Source: an uncultured Thermoguttaceae bacterium (GTDB lineage: Bacteria; Planctomycetota; Planctomycetia; Pirellulales; Thermoguttaceae). Taken from it: 61,854 nt of DNA. Location of the stretch: NCBI GenBank assembly GCA_938042245.1, contig CALIRO010000015.1, positions 1-61,854 of the forward strand, written 5' to 3'. Shown piece by piece: positions 25,088-35,683 of the stretch; the first letter of the stretch is position 1; each line of letters begins with the position of its first letter. The position numbers were made by a program, and so were the translations under genes. The notes below the pieces were generated by a model, which worked only from the letters and a program-made list of their open reading frames with translations, had not been told where the DNA came from and did not search any database.

Positions 25088-28000
25088 ATGTCTCCTTTGG
25101 TGAAAGATCTTTTGGCGGCGTTGGCGATTTTGATCATTTCATGGATTGCCGGAACCTATTTGGCCCGGCGGTTCCGGATGCCTGATTATGGGTGGAAATT
25201 TTCGGTGATTTTGTTTTCTGTGTTGACGGGTGGGGCCGTTTTGCTGACGCGCTGGCCGCCAGGACTGGGCATCGATCTGCGCGGTGGGGTGATTTTGGTC
25301 TATGAAGTGGATCCTAGCCGACACGATCCTTCCCAACGGGTGGATATGGATCAATTGGTGGCGGCCATTATGCGGCGTGTCAACCCGGGCGGCCAACGAG
25401 AAGTCACCGTCCGCCAGTACGGCGAAAACCAAGTGGAAGTCATTATCCCTCGGGCCGAACCGGCCGAGCTGGAACGCATTAAACGCATCATTAGCCAGAC
25501 CGGAAGCCTCGAATTCCGCATCCTTTGCAACGAACGGGATCATCCCCACATCATTGAACTAGCCGAGAAAAGCCCCCAGCACCGAGAGATCCTCGATTCC
25601 CAAGGGAATCGTTTGGCCTGGTGGGTGCCGGTGGAAAAGGGCCAAGAGCAGGATTTCGCAGGTCGCGGATGGGAGACACTAGAAGCCGGCAAAGGCGACG
25701 GCGAAATCCGCTGGCGCACGGCGACCGATCTGCGAGGCAATAAAATCCTGGAAGTCCTGGTCTTTCAAGATGCCTATCATGTCAAGGGGGATTATCTGGT
25801 GGATGTGCGCCCGGGGATTGACCGGCGAGGTCGGCCCTGTGTGGAATTTGCGTTCAATTCCACCGGCGCCCAATTGTTTGGACGGCTGACCGGCGATCAT
25901 GTGCCGGACGAAACTTCCGGTTTCCGCCGACGATTAGGCATTATTCTCAACGGCGCCTTGTATTCGGCCCCCAACATCGAAAGCACCATCTACGACCGAG
26001 GGGAAATTACCGGCAATTTCACCCGACAGGAGGTGGACGATCTGGTACGGGTGTTAAAAGCGGGGCAGTTGCCTGCCGCCTTGACCGAACGTCCCATCAG
26101 CGAGTTGGTTACCGGACCCACCCTGGGCGAAGACCTCATTCGCCGGGGCACCATGGCTACTATTTTGTCCATTGTATTTGTATTTGTATTCATGGTCATT
26201 TATTACCGGGTGGCGGGGCTGGTGGCCTGCATGGCCATGCTAATGAACTTGGCCATGGTCTTGGCCCTAATGATTACCATCAATGCGGAACTAACGCTTT
26301 CGGGTTTTGCCGGGCTGGTCCTGGGCGTCGGCATGGCCGTGGACGCCAACGTGCTCATCTACGAACGGATGCGGGAAGAATTGGAACGAGAAGCCACGCT
26401 TCGCATGGCCATCCGGAACGGCTTCCACCGAGCCATGTCCGCCATCATCGACTCCAACATGACCACCCTGATTACGGCCGTGGTCCTTTACATCGTGGGT
26501 ACCGATCAGATCAAAGGGTTTGCCATCACCTTGCTTTTAAGCGTGCTGCTAAGCCTTTATACCGGCGTGTTCTGCTCCCGGGTGGTCTTCGATCTGATGG
26601 AACGGCAAGGCTGGATCAGCCGACTCCGTATGCTCAAAATGCTCGGGCGCACCGACATCAATTTCCTGGGCGCTAAGTATGTGGCAGTGGGCATCTCCGG
26701 AGTTTTGATCCTGGTCGGCCTCATCGGCGCCTGGGCCAGAGGCCAGGGACTTTTCAATATCGACTTTACCGGCGGCGTGTCGGTGGAGGTAGTCTTCAAA
26801 CAACCCCAAGATATTGGGGAGATTCGGCGAGTCTTATCAGGAGTCTTGCCCGATCTGGCCGTCAGCGATGTGAAACTGCTGGACGAACCCAAAGGCCTTC
26901 GCTTTATGATCAATACCTCCTTGCAAGTGCCTACCGATCCCCAGACGGGTCAACTGCTCCGGAATCCCAAAACCGGCCAGCCTTATACCGCAGTCGAATA
27001 TGTCGAAGAAATCCTTATCCAGCAATTCGGCGACAAACTGGCTGCCAACAGCCTGTCGATTCAATCTCTCGAACCCATTTTGGCCAAAACTGCGCCGGCA
27101 GCTTCCCCACCCAAACCAGAATCCAAACCTTCTGAAAAACCTTCTTCCCCGCCGTCCTCAGCCCAACCGGAATCTAAACCGGCCGAAAAAGCTGGGCCGC
27201 CGGAAGCCCCAGCCAAACCGGAAGTAAAACCTTCCGAACCCACTCAACCTGAAGCTACTCCCAAAAGCCAACCTGAGGAAAAACCACAACCTCCCGCAAA
27301 AGGCGAATCTGCTCCCAACCCAACAGCTTCTCCCAAAGCCGAATCTACACCAACACCCCTCTCGCCGCATCCCCCAGCCAAACCGGAAGTAAAACCTTCC
27401 GAACCGTCTCAACCCAAGCCTTCCAAGCAGCCCGCTTCGGCCTCCCTGTCGGAGAAGCGGGAATCTAAACCGGCCAACTCGAAGCCGCCGGCAGGGTCGG
27501 CAACTACGGCGGCGCCGAAAGGGGACTCTCCTCCTGCAGAAAAGGCCGAAATGCCGAACTCTTCGCCACCTCCCACCCCTGCTGCCTCCGAAAAGGAGCA
27601 AAAATCCCCGGAAAAACCTGAGGAAAAGACTTCCTTCCAATCCCAGGAGGGGTTTCAGGTGATGTTCACCCTGTTGGGCGGGGAAGAGTTGCCGCTGGCT
27701 TCCTCTGCCCACCTGGTAGAGCCGGCGTTGAGAGGCATAGCGCCCTGGGCAGAACAGCAGAGCCTGGGCCTGGTGAACATCGCTGAGCAGCCAGCACCAG
27801 ATCAGCCGACCGGTAAACCTCCCACCCCCCCTCAGCCCCCTGCGGAAAACCCTCAAAAAGCGGCGGCGTCCAAACCACCTGCTTCAGCCACGGAAGCCTC
27901 TCAAGCGGGTCCGGCAGAACGCTCCTCGGAACCAGTCCGGCAGAAGCGATCTGCAGAACCTTCTGGTTCTCCTGGGAAAGCCGCTCCGGAAGCGTCTGAA

Positions 28001-29098
28001 CCGGCACCGCCGAAAACGGGCCCCAAATCTGTTGAAACCTTCGGCAAACCGAGTCCGGAATCGCCGGAGGCCCTGAAGGCGTCGGAACCGCTGCCGCAGA
28101 AACCCGGTCCAGAACCTTCAACCTCCCCTCCGAAGCCCAGTCCGGAAGCCCCTGAACTGCCTAAACCGCCGGAGCCGATTCCGATCAAACATTCTGTCCC
28201 CCCTACCCCAACACCTGCCAAACCCCAAGCCCCGGCTAAACCAGAAGTCTTTGCCGGCGGTACTAAAGCAACCCTCACCTTCACGCATCGGATCGACTAT
28301 GAACGCCTGAAAACCCTCCTCCAACAGGCCCTTCAATACACTTATAGTGAAGCCGTCCCCTTCGAACTGAGCCATTCGGAATATCTGCCAGGAATATCCA
28401 CTGCCTTTACCAACTGGGAAGTGACACTGGCTCTGCCCGCCGAAGAGGCCAAAAAGGTCTTGGAAAAGGTTAATGCGCTGTTAGAGCAATCGCCGTATTT
28501 TCCGTCGTCGAACGAAATTGGTGGCAAGGTGGCCGGTGGCACTCGGCGTCAGGCCGTGGCCGCTCTGGTCGCTAGTCTGTTCTGTATCATTGTCTATATC
28601 TGGGTTCGCTTCCAGCGTTTGGTCTATGGATTGGCCGCTGTGGTGGCCCTAATCCATGACGTGGCCATTACCTTGGGTGCGGTAGCCTTGACCTATTGGC
28701 TGGCCCCTGTCTTGGGATTCCTGCTGATCGACGAGATGAAAATCGGCCTGGATGTACTGGCGGCGTTTCTCACGCTGATCGGCTATTCGCTCAACGATAC
28801 CATCGTCATCTTCGACCGCATCCGGGAGGTGAAAGGCAAAGCCCCCTGGCTTACTGAACAGATGATCAATCGCAGTGTCAACGACACCCTGGCCCGCACG
28901 ATCATCACCGGCGGCGGAGTGATCATGGGCTTACTGATTCTGTATATCCTGGGCGGCGAGGGGATCCACGCCTTCGCCTTTACCATGCTGTTTGGCGTAG
29001 TTACTGGAACCTTTAGCTCCGTGTATATTGCCTCCCCGATTCTGTTGTGGCTAGCCGGGCTTTCCGGCGAAACAAAGCCAGAAACTACCCCCCATTGA
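25088..29098 (+). CDS. secDF: SecD-SecF fusion with a very long Pro/Lys/Glu/Ala-rich insertion
   Basis: Fused proton-driven protein export motor of 1,336 residues. The SecD half (about 1-510) has the first periplasmic domain with DLRGGV (DLRGGI-type), then the RND-type membrane region with GLVLGVGMAVDANVLIYERMREE. The SecF half begins near 530 with FNIDFTGGVSVEV and ends with the SecF membrane region containing IGYSLNDTIVIFDRIRE and VNDTLARTI. Between them the SecF periplasmic part is split by two low-complexity tracts at about 670-855 and 898-1055, rich in P, K, E, A and S, with near-identical copies of AKPEVKPSEP. A short ordered-looking island (about 858-895) separates the tracts. Typical SecDF proteins lack these roughly 390 residues. 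It follows yajC by 75 bp. Confidence 0.95.
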   Translation: MSPLVKDLLAALAILIISWIAGTYLARRFRMPDYGWKFSVILFSVLTGGAVLLTRWPPGLGIDLRGGVILVYEVDPSRHDPSQRVDMDQLVAAIMRRVNPGGQREVTVRQYGENQVEVIIPRAEPAELERIKRIISQTGSLEFRILCNERDHPHIIELAEKSPQHREILDSQGNRLAWWVPVEKGQEQDFAGRGWETLEAGKGDGEIRWRTATDLRGNKILEVLVFQDAYHVKGDYLVDVRPGIDRRGRPCVEFAFNSTGAQLFGRLTGDHVPDETSGFRRRLGIILNGALYSAPNIESTIYDRGEITGNFTRQEVDDLVRVLKAGQLPAALTERPISELVTGPTLGEDLIRRGTMATILSIVFVFVFMVIYYRVAGLVACMAMLMNLAMVLALMITINAELTLSGFAGLVLGVGMAVDANVLIYERMREELEREATLRMAIRNGFHRAMSAIIDSNMTTLITAVVLYIVGTDQIKGFAITLLLSVLLSLYTGVFCSRVVFDLMERQGWISRLRMLKMLGRTDINFLGAKYVAVGISGVLILVGLIGAWARGQGLFNIDFTGGVSVEVVFKQPQDIGEIRRVLSGVLPDLAVSDVKLLDEPKGLRFMINTSLQVPTDPQTGQLLRNPKTGQPYTAVEYVEEILIQQFGDKLAANSLSIQSLEPILAKTAPAASPPKPESKPSEKPSSPPSSAQPESKPAEKAGPPEAPAKPEVKPSEPTQPEATPKSQPEEKPQPPAKGESAPNPTASPKAESTPTPLSPHPPAKPEVKPSEPSQPKPSKQPASASLSEKRESKPANSKPPAGSATTAAPKGDSPPAEKAEMPNSSPPPTPAASEKEQKSPEKPEEKTSFQSQEGFQVMFTLLGGEELPLASSAHLVEPALRGIAPWAEQQSLGLVNIAEQPAPDQPTGKPPTPPQPPAENPQKAAASKPPASATEASQAGPAERSSEPVRQKRSAEPSGSPGKAAPEASEPAPPKTGPKSVETFGKPSPESPEALKASEPLPQKPGPEPSTSPPKPSPEAPELPKPPEPIPIKHSVPPTPTPAKPQAPAKPEVFAGGTKATLTFTHRIDYERLKTLLQQALQYTYSEAVPFELSHSEYLPGISTAFTNWEVTLALPAEEAKKVLEKVNALLEQSPYFPSSNEIGGKVAGGTRRQAVAALVASLFCIIVYIWVRFQRLVYGLAAVVALIHDVAITLGAVALTYWLAPVLGFLLIDEMKIGLDVLAAFLTLIGYSLNDTIVIFDRIREVKGKAPWLTEQMINRSVNDTLARTIITGGGVIMGLLILYILGGEGIHAFAFTMLFGVVTGTFSSVYIASPILLWLAGLSGETKPETTPH

Positions 29099-29771
29099 CC
29101 TGCCTGGAAAGCAGCAGGCTCCCTATCGCCTGGTGCCACTGCCCCCTGAGGGGAAACCCGCTTCCACCAAAGGGGGATTTCCCAGCTTTTAAAAGCCGTC
29201 TCCGCCTGGGACACCCCCAGAAACGCTCCCTCCGGACAATTAGGGAGGGTAAACGATTTATAAGTTAGAATTGTAATAGCTTCTTTTGGGTTTTGGATAA
29301 AGCTAGTCTGGTTCCATTTCTGAGCATGTACCCATCTTTCTTCTTATCTACCAAACATGGGGGGATGAAAAACTAGAACCGGACTTCGGAGGAAATATCC
29401 CCACTTTAGGAGGGCATGATCTGCCTAAAGGGTGAAAAAAGAAAAAAAGGAACACTTTAGCCCAATGGAGCACCAAGCCATTCCCTGCGCAAGCAGCAAT
29501 CCCGGTGTTCCAAAGGATTTCTTGCTTCTGGCTTCCCGCTTCCGCAGAAAGGAGACTCGGGGGCATTGTCCTTAAAAAACAGGAAGTTACTTCGCTCGGC
29601 TGAAGTGTTTCGAAAAAACATCCCAATTTTATTGAGCACCGAAAACATTTTCTCCAACGAAGTGGCCCTAGCCAGCAAAAAACTGTGGTGCAAGGGGCCC
29701 GGCATACACACCCATTGGGCCTCCAGATGGTTCAGAGTCCGGCAACTAAGGTAACCCCGTGGGTAAATCAA
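29099..29771. other. Intergenic with one family M element
   Basis: About 670 bp between secDF and the coiled-coil gene. A family M inverted-repeat element occupies 29450-29611. I see no gene. Confidence 0.5.
29450..29611 (-). repeat. MITE-like family M element, copy M1
   Basis: 162-bp element with ends GAACACTTTAGCCC and its inverted counterpart GGCTGAAGTGTTTC. Its interior aligns, in reverse orientation, with copy M5 at 59779-59942, for example the CATTCCCTGCGCAAGCAG and TTCTGGCTTCCCGCTT segments. No transposase is encoded. Confidence 0.7.
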
Positions 29772-30512
29772 ATGGCCGAAGTTAGCTCAGGGGCGAAGGA
29801 ATTGCGCCCCTTGGAAAAAGTGGGGAAGCTTTTGGAGGAGCTTCTGGAAGGCTTCGAGCAACTCGAAGAGTGGTTAGGAAGTTTTTTTGACCATTGGGGG
29901 AAGGGGCTAGAGAAGTTAAATCTCCCACATAAGAGGGGAATATGCCCGTCCTATGAAAGTAATAGTTCAGGGATACAGCTTTCCTCAGGAAATACCACTT
30001 TTAGTGGATATGAATATAACCAACAAGAGGAAACTGGGAGGGAAAACCTCATCCTACCCAAGTTACCCCCCACCCCGCCGCTTTCCCAGGAAAGATTTGA
30101 GCAACTGAGGCAGAAATTACTGGCTGACCCTGCTACGCCAGGGGGAAATCTAACTACCCTGTTGGCTGGCTATCTGGTAGAACAATTAGAGCAGCTTCAC
30201 CACCAACGAGATACTCTCCAAGCCCATTGCCATCAGTTAGAACTCTTGGTGGCCGAAAAAAACCAGCAATTAGCCCAATTAAACAGCCTCCTGGAAGAAT
30301 ACAAGCGTCAACTTCTCCACTACCACCAACACTGGATGGAGCAGTTGCAACTTTTTAAACCATTGTTGGATTCAGTGTTTACTACGCTTACTGAATTACC
30401 TTATGGTGTAGAAAGGCTAAGGGATGAGGAGATCGGAGAGTCTGGCTCGGCAGGCAGCCGACCGATTCTCCCCTTACCTGCCCTTTCGGATAGAAAGAGT
30501 TCTACGGGATAA
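29772..30512 (+). CDS. Hypothetical coiled-coil protein
   Basis: I do not recognise a family. From the ATG at 29772 the product has about 246 residues, with no signal peptide and no membrane segment. The N-terminal part has a Leu/Glu-rich helix (LEKVGKLLEELLEGFEQLEEWLG). A Ser/Asn-rich spacer and a Pro-rich stretch follow (LPKLPPTPPLS). A predicted coiled coil of about 75 residues comes next (LEQLHHQRDTLQAHCHQLEL, VAEKNQQLAQLNSLLEEYKRQ), and the end is Pro/Ser-rich. The open frame extends upstream to 29685, but those residues look non-coding. No strong ribosome site is visible, so the start is uncertain. Confidence 0.6.
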   Translation: MAEVSSGAKELRPLEKVGKLLEELLEGFEQLEEWLGSFFDHWGKGLEKLNLPHKRGICPSYESNSSGIQLSSGNTTFSGYEYNQQEETGRENLILPKLPPTPPLSQERFEQLRQKLLADPATPGGNLTTLLAGYLVEQLEQLHHQRDTLQAHCHQLELLVAEKNQQLAQLNSLLEEYKRQLLHYHQHWMEQLQLFKPLLDSVFTTLTELPYGVERLRDEEIGESGSAGSRPILPLPALSDRKSSTG

Positions 30513-31038
30513 AATTTTAGGATAAGGCATAGTGCGAATGGGACTGCCCAGGGAACGCTAACGAAAGCCAGAAGCAAGTTTTTCCGGTTCTGAAGCTAGG
30601 GATGCCTGTGCGGGTGGAGTGAGAGAACCTGGCCGGGGGAGCCCTCCTTGGAATCTGCTGAGGTATTTTAAAAGAAAGGCTCTTCCAAAGGGGAAACCGG
30701 GTTTGCCCAAAGGGAGCTTGGCCCTTGCAGCGAAGGCCCCGGCCCACCAGAAAAGCAGGCTTTCCATCCCCCCAGGGAATTGGTAGCTTGAAAGGAACGG
30801 ATACGGCGGATACCCCCACTCCGGACAACTCGGGTGGTATATTGATGGTATATTTCGGACGGGTCTTGCCATAAGAGGCCGTCTCCCAAAGGAAATTACC
30901 GGCTTGCCGAACCCCTAATTTTCCTGGTTTTACTGGATTACCAAGCTTCTTTTGGGATAGGCTCTAAAAGGATAGCGCTGCGGAACCAGAGGAACAAAGA
31001 GGAACTTAGCAGTAGCGGTTGCAGAGGGCCTAGTGGGC
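30513..31038. other. Intergenic, no gene seen
   Basis: About 525 bp of purine-rich sequence before the yrdC fusion gene. I see no recognised repeat, RNA gene or open frame of interest. Confidence 0.45.
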
Positions 31039-32163
31039 ATGGCAGCACGAGTCATTGATGTGGCCAAGGTAGAAGACCTTCGGGATGTGGTGCATCAGGC
31101 GGTGGAAGTGTTGACGGCGGGCCAATTGGTAGCCTTTCCGACGGAGACGGTCTATGGGGTGGCGGCTCGGGCGTTGGACCCTAGGGCAGTAGGTCGATTA
31201 TTGGAGGCCAAGGGCCGGCGCCCGGGCCATGCGCTGACCCTGGCGGTGTATAGTGCCACTCAAGCGCGGGATTACGTGCCCGACATGAGTCGATTGGCCC
31301 AGCGGTTGGCCCGGCGATGTTGGCCTGGACCGCTCACGTTAGTCCTGGCCGATTCCCATCCAGAGGGGTTAAGTCGGCGGTTGCCTCCGGAGGTGCAAAA
31401 AGCGGTCTGTCCCCAAGGCACGTTAGGGCTTCGGGTGCCCGGGCATCCGCTGGTTTTGGAGGTGTTGCGGATGACGGCCGGTCCGTTGGTCCTTACCAGT
31501 GCGAACCGGACAGGCCAACCGGAGGCCCGCACCGCCCAGCAAGTCCTAGAGGCGTTGGGGGAACAGCTCGCCCTGATCTTAGATGACGGGCCCACGCGAT
31601 TTGGCCAACCCTCTGCGGTAGTGCGGGTGGAAGGTTCTCGATATACCATTGTTCGGCCTGGGGTGGTGCCGGAGCAGACCTTGAAGCGGTTAGCTAGCCT
31701 CCTTATTCTGTTTGTTTGTACTGGCAATACCTGCCGAAGCCCCATGGCGCAAGCTCTTGCCCGGAAGATGCTTGCGGATCGGCTCGGTTGCCCGATGGAG
31801 AACCTGGAAGAAGCAGGCGTGCTGGTTAGCTCTGCCGGCATTGCAGCGGTCCTAGGCGCCCAAGCTAGCCCCGAAGCGATTGAGGTAATGCATGAGTATG
31901 GCATTGACCTCCGAAGCCATGAAACCCAGCCCGTCCATGAAACCTTAATCCGTCATGCCGATTATATCTTCACGATGACTCGTGGCCATCGAGAAGCTAT
32001 TGTGAGCCAATGGCCTGATGCCGCCGAACGCACCATGCTGTTATCGCCCGAAGGAATGGACATCGCCGATCCCATCGGAGGTTCGCTGGATCGCTATCGA
32101 CGCTGCGCCCAACAAATCCAGCGGGCCTTGGAAGTGCGGCTTCAAGAGGTAGAATTACCATGA
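31039..32163 (+). CDS. Fusion: threonylcarbamoyl-AMP synthase (YrdC/Sua5) + low-molecular-weight phosphotyrosine phosphatase
   Basis: Two enzymes in one 374-residue chain. Residues about 1-205 are a YrdC/Sua5 domain (FPTETVYGVAARAL, KGRRPGHALTLAV, WPGPLTLVL, LVLTSANRTGQPE), which makes threonylcarbamoyl-AMP for the t6A modification of tRNAs reading ANN codons. Residues about 220-374 are a low-molecular-weight protein tyrosine phosphatase: P-loop CTGNTCRS (Cys227, Arg233) and the general-acid motif DIADP with Asp344. All key residues are intact. I use the ATG at 31039; an upstream GTG at 31033 is possible. The stop overlaps the rpiB start (ATGA), so the two genes are coupled. Confidence 0.93.
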   Translation: MAARVIDVAKVEDLRDVVHQAVEVLTAGQLVAFPTETVYGVAARALDPRAVGRLLEAKGRRPGHALTLAVYSATQARDYVPDMSRLAQRLARRCWPGPLTLVLADSHPEGLSRRLPPEVQKAVCPQGTLGLRVPGHPLVLEVLRMTAGPLVLTSANRTGQPEARTAQQVLEALGEQLALILDDGPTRFGQPSAVVRVEGSRYTIVRPGVVPEQTLKRLASLLILFVCTGNTCRSPMAQALARKMLADRLGCPMENLEEAGVLVSSAGIAAVLGAQASPEAIEVMHEYGIDLRSHETQPVHETLIRHADYIFTMTRGHREAIVSQWPDAAERTMLLSPEGMDIADPIGGSLDRYRRCAQQIQRALEVRLQEVELP

Positions 32164-32642
32164 AGATAGCCGTCGGCAGCGACCATCGGGGCTTCGAAGT
32201 CCGCAGCAAAGTCATTGAATTGCTTCGGCGCCTTGGCCATGAGGTCGAAGACTATGGCTGTTTCAGCCCCGCTCCGTGCGATTATCCGGATATAGCGGCT
32301 TTAGTGGCTTCCCGCGTCAGCCGAGGCGAAGTGCACCGCGGGATCCTAATCTGTGGAACAGGCCTGGGAATGTGTATAGCAGCCAATAAATTCCCCGGCG
32401 TCCGAGCTGCCCCTTGCCATGATGATTTCACTGCAGAAATGAGCCGTCGACATAACGATAGTAATATCCTCTGCTTGTCGGCCGATCTATTGGGAGAACG
32501 CCTGATTGATCGGATGGTGGAAATCTGGCTCACCACGCCGTTCGAAGGTGGCCGACATGCCCGCCGGATCCAAAAAATCCTCCAGCTCGAACAGGATCAA
32601 CTTCATCGGCCCCCTTCCGAGCAACCTAAGCCCGACCAGTAA
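32160..32642 (+). CDS. rpiB: Ribose-5-phosphate isomerase B
   Basis: RpiB/LacAB family enzyme that interconverts ribulose-5-phosphate and ribose-5-phosphate in the non-oxidative pentose phosphate pathway. It has 160 residues. Motifs include GSDHRGFE near the start, GILICGTGLGMCIAANKF with the active-site cysteine region, and SRRHNDSNILCL. The C-terminal 15 residues are a polar, Pro-rich tail. The start overlaps the stop of the YrdC/phosphatase gene by four bases. It is convergent with pyrE. Confidence 0.96.
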   Translation: MKIAVGSDHRGFEVRSKVIELLRRLGHEVEDYGCFSPAPCDYPDIAALVASRVSRGEVHRGILICGTGLGMCIAANKFPGVRAAPCHDDFTAEMSRRHNDSNILCLSADLLGERLIDRMVEIWLTTPFEGGRHARRIQKILQLEQDQLHRPPSEQPKPDQ

Positions 32643-32836
32643 CACCACCCCTCATCCACCTTGTTCCCCACACTTACCCAACCGGCGTCTCTTCCCCTGG
32701 AACCATTCTCGCCTCTCTGGCCCCCCGATCCATTGCCTGTCTCGGAGGTAATGGATGCGGCTTTTCGAGTTGGCTTCAATTTGTTCCTCTTTCAACATTC
32801 CGTTTTCCCATACCCAGCCCCAACAGATCAGGCGTT

Positions 32837-33397
32837 TTAGGCTGGAGAGGGCGGTTCGATGCCAAAATCCCGGATCGTTAGCAAACTCTCCAGCCGATAC
32901 CCACGCTCCGCAAACGCCTCCGCCCCACCTTCCATCCGATCAACGATTGCCAACACCCGGATCACCTTCAGACCATAGGCTTCCGCCTGCTGGATCGCCT
33001 GCAGGCTAGAACCGCCCGTGGTAACCACATCTTCCACGATGGCCACTCGGTCGCCCGGCTGCACAGGACCTTCGATATATTGGCCGGAGCCATGCCCCTT
33101 CCGCTCTTTGCGCACCATAAAACCCCGGATGGGTCGGCCATAGAGCCCAGAAAGAGTTACCACTGATGCAGTGATCGGATCAGCACCAATAGACATACCT
33201 CCAATCGCATCGGGCCATTCGCCCTGGGCCAACAGTTCCAGCAGCCCCTCGGCCACCAGCCGGGATCCCTCCGGATCCAACGTCACCTGTTTGGCGTCCA
33301 GATAATAACTGGCCCGACGCCCAGAAGCCAAAACAAAGTCCCCAAACCGTAACGCCTTCGCCCGCATCAAGGCCACCAAGGCCGACTTGTCGTACAT
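32837..33397 (-). CDS. pyrE: Orotate phosphoribosyltransferase
   Basis: Joins orotate to PRPP to give OMP in pyrimidine synthesis. It has about 186 residues. The PRPP-binding loop is VAIVEDVVTTGGSS, and the substrate hood region is GRRASYYLDAKQVTLDP. I chose the ATG at 33397 (MYDKSALVALM) because homologues begin near this point and GAGGG lies just before it. The open frame extends 57 bases further, to 33454, into the end of a family M repeat at 33430-33596, which argues against the longer form. The gene appears to be monocistronic. Confidence 0.93.
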   Translation of the reverse strand: MYDKSALVALMRAKALRFGDFVLASGRRASYYLDAKQVTLDPEGSRLVAEGLLELLAQGEWPDAIGGMSIGADPITASVVTLSGLYGRPIRGFMVRKERKGHGSGQYIEGPVQPGDRVAIVEDVVTTGGSSLQAIQQAEAYGLKVIRVLAIVDRMEGGAEAFAERGYRLESLLTIRDFGIEPPSPA

Positions 33398-33817
33398 CCC
33401 TCGGGTCCCATTCCTAGATTGGAAACTGTGTAACATTTCAGCCAATTGATCCAACCTCTCCCCGCTGCGAAAGGAAGCACCCAGTTTTTTCGATAGATTT
33501 CTGCTCGCTCCGCTGCCGTTTCCCAGGCAATCACCCTCGCCAGCCTTCCGCCTAAAAAGCGGGAAGCTCTTTTCCTCGGCTGAGCTGAAATGTTACCCAA
33601 ATTAGCCCCTGATTCGCGGGAACCGACCTATGATCCAGTAATATATACATCAGTATATTATTTGAACCATCGGCTCTAACAGAACCTTTTCTGGTGGCCC
33701 CCAAATCCATCAAAAGGCTCAAAAAAACAACCCTTGCCCAGAAAATCTCTCTGCGGCCCTTCCCCCAGAGCCTAAATGGTTCAAAGCTCGCTATCAAAAA
33801 TGCAATCCGTCAACCCA
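33398..33817. other. Intergenic pyrE / gap with a family M element
   Basis: About 420 bp. A family M element fills 33430-33596, immediately upstream of pyrE. An AT-rich imperfect inverted repeat (AATATA / TATATT) lies near 33640-33662. No gene is seen. Confidence 0.5.
33430..33596 (+). repeat. MITE-like family M element, copy M2
   Basis: 167-bp element with well-preserved ends, GTAACATTTCAGCC on the left and GGCTGAGCTGAAATGTTAC on the right. It stops 33 bp before the pyrE start codon, so pyrE transcription must start inside it or read through it. It encodes no protein. Confidence 0.75.
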
Positions 33818-34954
<1,137 letters not shown>

Positions 34955-34983
34955 CTAACAAAAACTGTTTGACGCTCGGTCAA
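34955..34983 (-). promoter_or_regulatory. Candidate gap promoter overlapped by an inverted repeat
   Basis: On the minus strand TTGACC (34983-34978) and TGTTAG (34960-34955) are 17 bp apart. The -35 word is part of TTGACCGAGCGTCAA (34983-34969), whose 5-bp arms are perfect, so a repressor or activator site may overlap the promoter. By-eye match only. Confidence 0.35.
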
Positions 34984-35530
34984 CAAATATGCCTTTCACC
35001 CCAGCTCAACATGCCCACTACAGTCCGCCTGCTCCCGCAGTAGCCAAAAACCTCCTCCTCTCAGCCTGCTCCTCCTCCACCAGACACTCTGCCCCCGACA
35101 AGAGGGTAAAAAATAAACCCACCTCATTCACCTAAACTGTTCCCAAAAACCCTCCACCGGAGCTTGCTGGATCACTGGTCCCAGCCCAATATACTCCCGC
35201 TTAAAAGAAATATATTATATCGTCTCTTTCCCAGTAAACAACCAGGGGGCCCAAAACTTGCGTTTCCTGCTAAATACCTTACCTACCTTGGAGGATATCT
35301 ATCGGCTCTGGGCCAGTTGCCACAACCCCTAGATACTCAATCGCTCACAGGGAACTCCCAGCCCGGGAGCCTCCCAGTCACCTGCTCCCTTCCTGCGAGG
35401 CTGCCTTCTTATTGCCTTGTAACAGGACTGCCCGAGCTTGCAACTTCGGATCCCCTAAGGGGTTGCCTAGCTCCTCCCCATCTGAGAAAAAGTCACTTCA
35501 TCCCCTTTTGCCTCCTAAACCCGAAAACCC

Positions 35531-35683
35531 GTAACATCTCAGTCCAATGCTGTACTAAGGCATTCGTGCGAATGCACTAGTCCAGTTTTTTCTGCTAGTT
35601 TGGATTCCCGCTTGCGCAGCAGGAACACCCAAAGGCTTTTCTCGGATTCACCACGCACCTACTTCATTTGGATGAAGTGTTCC
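35531..35683 (+). repeat. MITE-like family M element, copy M3
   Basis: 153-bp element beginning GTAACATCTCAGTCCAATG and ending CATTTGGATGAAGTGTTCC. It shares with M4 and M1 the left-end pattern ACCAAGGCATTC and with M5 the central GGATTCCCGCTTGCGCAGCAGG-type stretch. Confidence 0.65.

Noticed and set aside
27158..27856. 232-codon Arg/Gly/Phe-rich frame opposite the SecDF linker
   Set aside because: Complement of a low-complexity Pro/Lys/Ala tract; such tracts always leave open antisense frames.
27200..28250. Regular repeats in the SecDF gene considered as a CRISPR or satellite array
   Set aside because: Repeats are short, imperfect, in frame and encode the Pro/Lys/Glu linker; no constant repeat-spacer structure.
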